Assembly (NCBI RefSeq): GCF_041428715.1
Contig: NZ_CP155572.1
Source: Sporomusa malonica
GTDB lineage: Bacteria; Bacillota; Negativicutes; Sporomusales; Sporomusaceae
Length of the DNA stretch: 64,000 nucleotides
Direction: 5' to 3' (one strand)
Of the stretch, positions 62,485 through 64,000 are shown piece by piece. The position numbers and the translations under genes are program-made. Under the pieces are notes generated by a model. The model did not search any database, was not told the DNA's origin, and was given only the letters and a program-made list of their open reading frames with translations. The first letter of the stretch is position 1, and every line of letters begins with the position of its first letter.

Positions 62485-62666
62485 CATTGCCTAAGTAATT
62501 TACTTGTTGTAGTTACTATACCAAATAACCCAAGCGAGTGTCAAGCGGAATTTCAGAAAAAATATCATATGTTCCTCGTGGTGGAGATATTTCTATTGAT
62601 GGTGTGCTAGGGGTGAACCTTGTATAAAGCTGCTTCTCATGATATATTATATATGTAAAGTAATAT

Positions 62667-62763
62667 GGGAGCGGATGGGGCCTGGTGGCTCCTGCAGTCT
62701 TCAAAACTGTCCGTTGGGCGTTAATCCGTCCATGGTGGGTTCGATTCCTACACGCTCCCGCCA
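62667..62763 (+). tRNA. selC: tRNA-Sec (anticodon TCA)
   Basis: 97 nt including CCA. Acceptor GGGAGCGG pairs with the end CACGCTCCC; anticodon arm CAGTCTTCAAAACTG has TCA; a long extra arm (CCGTTGGGCGTTAATCCGTC) and T-arm GGTGGGTTCGATTCCTACAC are present. The unusual length and the 8-bp acceptor are hallmarks of selenocysteine tRNA, so the organism makes selenoproteins. Confidence 0.95.
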
Positions 62764-62849
62764 CTGATTTTATAAGGGGCTAAAGGCATTTTTGATGTGC
62801 CGGTGTGCAACAAGACTGATAGAGGCGGTGTGCAATCGGTGTGCGTAAG

Positions 62850-62884
62850 CAGTTCTAGGGTACCTCCTGGGACTGCTTTTTTAT
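62850..62884 (+). terminator. terminator-like hairpin after tRNA-Sec
   Basis: AGCAGTTCTAGG and CCTGGGACTGCT pair with one wobble, then TTTTTT. It lies right before the ATG of the next ORF. Confidence 0.75.
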
Positions 62885-63356
62885 GCCTTTTTTGGTGGCG
62901 GTGGCCGGATGGCTGTTATACCAGCACAACACAGACAAGGAGGCGCGATTACAGCGAGCAACCGTGCTGACTGAGCAGCAGGTCAAGGATATCGACTATC
63001 TGCAAAACGCCCTCAACGAGAGCAAGCAAAATGCCGAGATGTTAGCCACTGCAGTTGCTGAGGCCAAAGCCGGACAGCGACAGCCGGAAGTACGCTATAT
63101 TGTGTAGGCTCCTACTGTCCAGGCTGCTGCTGAGCAGGTTGCAGAAAAAATAAACCAGCAGGACAAGACATTGCCGCCGCTGGCACTTGAAAAGACTGAT
63201 CGTACTGTAGTTGTGCCGAACACGGAGAAAATGCATGAAGCCAAGTGGGACGTTGGCGTATTTAAGGTTAATAATTATCGTAACTGGGAATGGTCTGCCG
63301 GGTATGGCTGGCATAATAAAGATTGGTACGCAGATATTTCCAGAACGACTTTGTGA
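62883..63356 (+). pseudogene. phage-like coiled-coil protein interrupted by an in-frame amber codon
   Basis: Residues 1-74 form a signal-anchor (PFLVAVAGWLLYQHN) and a coiled coil (TEQQVKDIDYLQNALNESKQ). TAG at 63105-63107 stops the frame, but the same frame continues clean for 82 codons (APTVQAAAEQVAEKINQQDK and WEWSAGYGWHNKDWYADISR) to TGA 63354-63356. Layout resembles phage spanin/Rz-like proteins. No RBS is clear because the start abuts a terminator, so this is probably a decaying prophage gene. Confidence 0.55.
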
Positions 63357-63383
63357 AAACAACTTATGGGAATAGTTTACTGA

Positions 63384-63413
63384 CCGCTCTCCAATATGGG
63401 AGCGGCTTTTTCC
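63384..63413 (+). terminator. rho-independent terminator
   Basis: CCGCTC and GAGCGG around TCCAATATGG, followed by CTTTTT. Confidence 0.8.
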
Positions 63414-63426
63414 CATTTATCCCCTC

Positions 63427-63474
63427 TTTACACCTGCAAACATTTGCTCTATAATAACTACGAACAAATGTTCT
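63427..63474 (+). promoter_or_regulatory. promoter with SOS (LexA) box
   Basis: TTTACA (63427-63432), 17-bp spacer, TATAAT (63450-63455); then CGAACAAATGTTCT (63461-63474), matching the Firmicutes LexA box CGAAC-N4-GTTCG except for the last base. Overlap with the start point fits repression. Confidence 0.85.
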
Positions 63475-63489
63475 GTAAGGAGTGGTATT

Positions 63490-63687
63490 ATGCTCTCAGC
63501 AAAGCAATCAGCAATCATTAATTTTTTACGCGATTACCCGCATTCTTATCCACCGACAGTCCGCGAAATCGGTGCTGCAGTTGGCCTTCGTAGCAGTGCT
63601 ACGGTATATACCTATCTTACGCGCTTGGAAGCTCAGGGATTAATACAGCGCAAGCCAGGCTGCCCGCGCTGTATTAAGGTAATTTAA
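63490..63687 (+). CDS. LexA DNA-binding-domain-only protein
   Basis: 65 residues: LSAKQSAIINFLRDYPHSYP PTVREIGAAVGLRSSATVYT YLTRLEAQGLIQRKPGCPRC is the LexA winged helix, ending before the S24 self-cleaving domain that normally follows to about 200 residues. It should bind SOS boxes but cannot be inactivated by RecA cleavage. AAGGAG lies upstream of ATG 63490. One base separates its stop from the polymerase gene's ATG. Two C-terminal cysteines (CPRC) are unusual. Confidence 0.8.
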   Translation: MLSAKQSAIINFLRDYPHSYPPTVREIGAAVGLRSSATVYTYLTRLEAQGLIQRKPGCPRCIKVI

Positions 63688-63688
63688 A

Positions 63689-64000
63689 ATGCGTACTATC
63701 TTGCACTGCGATTTAAACAATTTTTATGCATCTGCCGAGTGCTTGTACAACCCCGCAATTAGAGACAAACCGGTAATCGTCTGTGGTGATGCCGAAGCCC
63801 GACACGGTATAGTGCTGGCTAAGAATCAGATTGCCAAAAAGGCAGGTGTCAAAACCGGTGACGTAATCTGGGAGGCAAAACAAAAATGTCCCGGCCTGGT
63901 GCAAGTATCAGCAGACTTTCGAAAGTATCTGAGATTCTCACGGCTGGCTAGAGCAATCTACGCAGACTACACAGATCAGATTGAGAGCTTCGGGATTGAT
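63689..64000 (+). CDS. Y-family DNA polymerase (DinB/UmuC-like), truncated by window end
   Basis: The first 104 residues are visible: LHCDLNNFYASAECLYNPAI holds the catalytic Asp and the steric-gate Phe/Tyr, IVLAKNQIAKKAGVKTGD and the end YTDQIESFGID (approaching the second catalytic block). Y-family polymerases copy damaged DNA and cause SOS mutagenesis. The gene starts 1 bp after the LexA-like gene and shares its SOS promoter. Confidence 0.92.
   Translation, partial: MRTILHCDLNNFYASAECLYNPAIRDKPVIVCGDAEARHGIVLAKNQIAKKAGVKTGDVIWEAKQKCPGLVQVSADFRKYLRFSRLARAIYADYTDQIESFGID

Noticed and set aside
63105..63107. Selenocysteine or pyrrolysine codon in the phage-like gene
   Set aside because: The codon is TAG, not TGA, so tRNA-Sec is irrelevant, and no pyrrolysine gene is visible in the window.

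Overview
The window looks like a chromosome segment of a Gram-negative-type Firmicute (Negativicutes, Sporomusa/Pelosinus-like). An outer membrane is implied by an S-layer-homology porin (42.5-43.9 kb) and a TonB-dependent receptor (47.2-49.2 kb), while ribosome binding sites, promoters, terminators, the SOS box and small XRE regulators are Firmicutes-like. The genus is inferred from gene content, not from a marker gene.

Layout. 0-12 kb: metabolic and surface genes (Crp/Fnr tail, flavin proteins, starch-binding domain protein, RNase HI, XRE plus membrane proteins, YibE/F, a Pho-box alkaline phosphatase, a berberine-bridge-type oxidase, a WG-repeat protein) separated by short repeats and remnants of REP-associated (RAYT) transposases. 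12-23 kb: accessory DNA with an Mrr restriction enzyme, a DUF2281/Doc toxin-antitoxin pair, HxlR/LysR regulators, an IS110 element and many fossils (group II intron 5' part, mrr relic, porin tail, RNase HI tail, IS110 tail, C39-peptidase fragment) among REP-like palindromes. 23.7-38.5 kb: a defence island with dGTPase, a GIY-YIG/DUF4357 protein, a complete type I restriction operon hsdMSR, an unrecognised 362-aa protein and a Gabija pair gajA-gajB whose gajA carries a frameshift. 39-40 kb: an XRE repressor with symmetrical operators controlling a very short ORF.

40-49.9 kb: an MFS/UroD-family/SLH-porin run, then a MarR-controlled cluster (membrane Fe-S oxidoreductase, TonB receptor, ECF S-component and a DDTD-motif protein) that probably serves uptake of a metal complex or cofactor. 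The DDTD gene is split by a second, near-identical IS110 copy. 52.4-57.5 kb: small cysteine-rich genes, a possible structured RNA, then a cobalamin riboswitch with its terminator controlling cobI/cbiL and a BtuCDF-type importer. 57.5-59.9 kb: Fur-boxed feoA-feoB and a zinc-ribbon protein. 60-62.5 kb: two P-II genes and amtB. 62.7 kb: tRNA-Sec, followed by a phage-like gene with an in-frame amber codon and an SOS cassette (LexA DNA-binding domain alone plus a Y-family polymerase) that runs off the end.

Most striking: both IS110 copies sit at the same CCCCGTCCC core found in the local palindromic repeats (one in a repeat, one inside a gene that happens to encode that core), and several repeat edges carry short tandem 'stutters' of 9-15 bp. 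All coordinates come from reading the sequence; no database search was possible.
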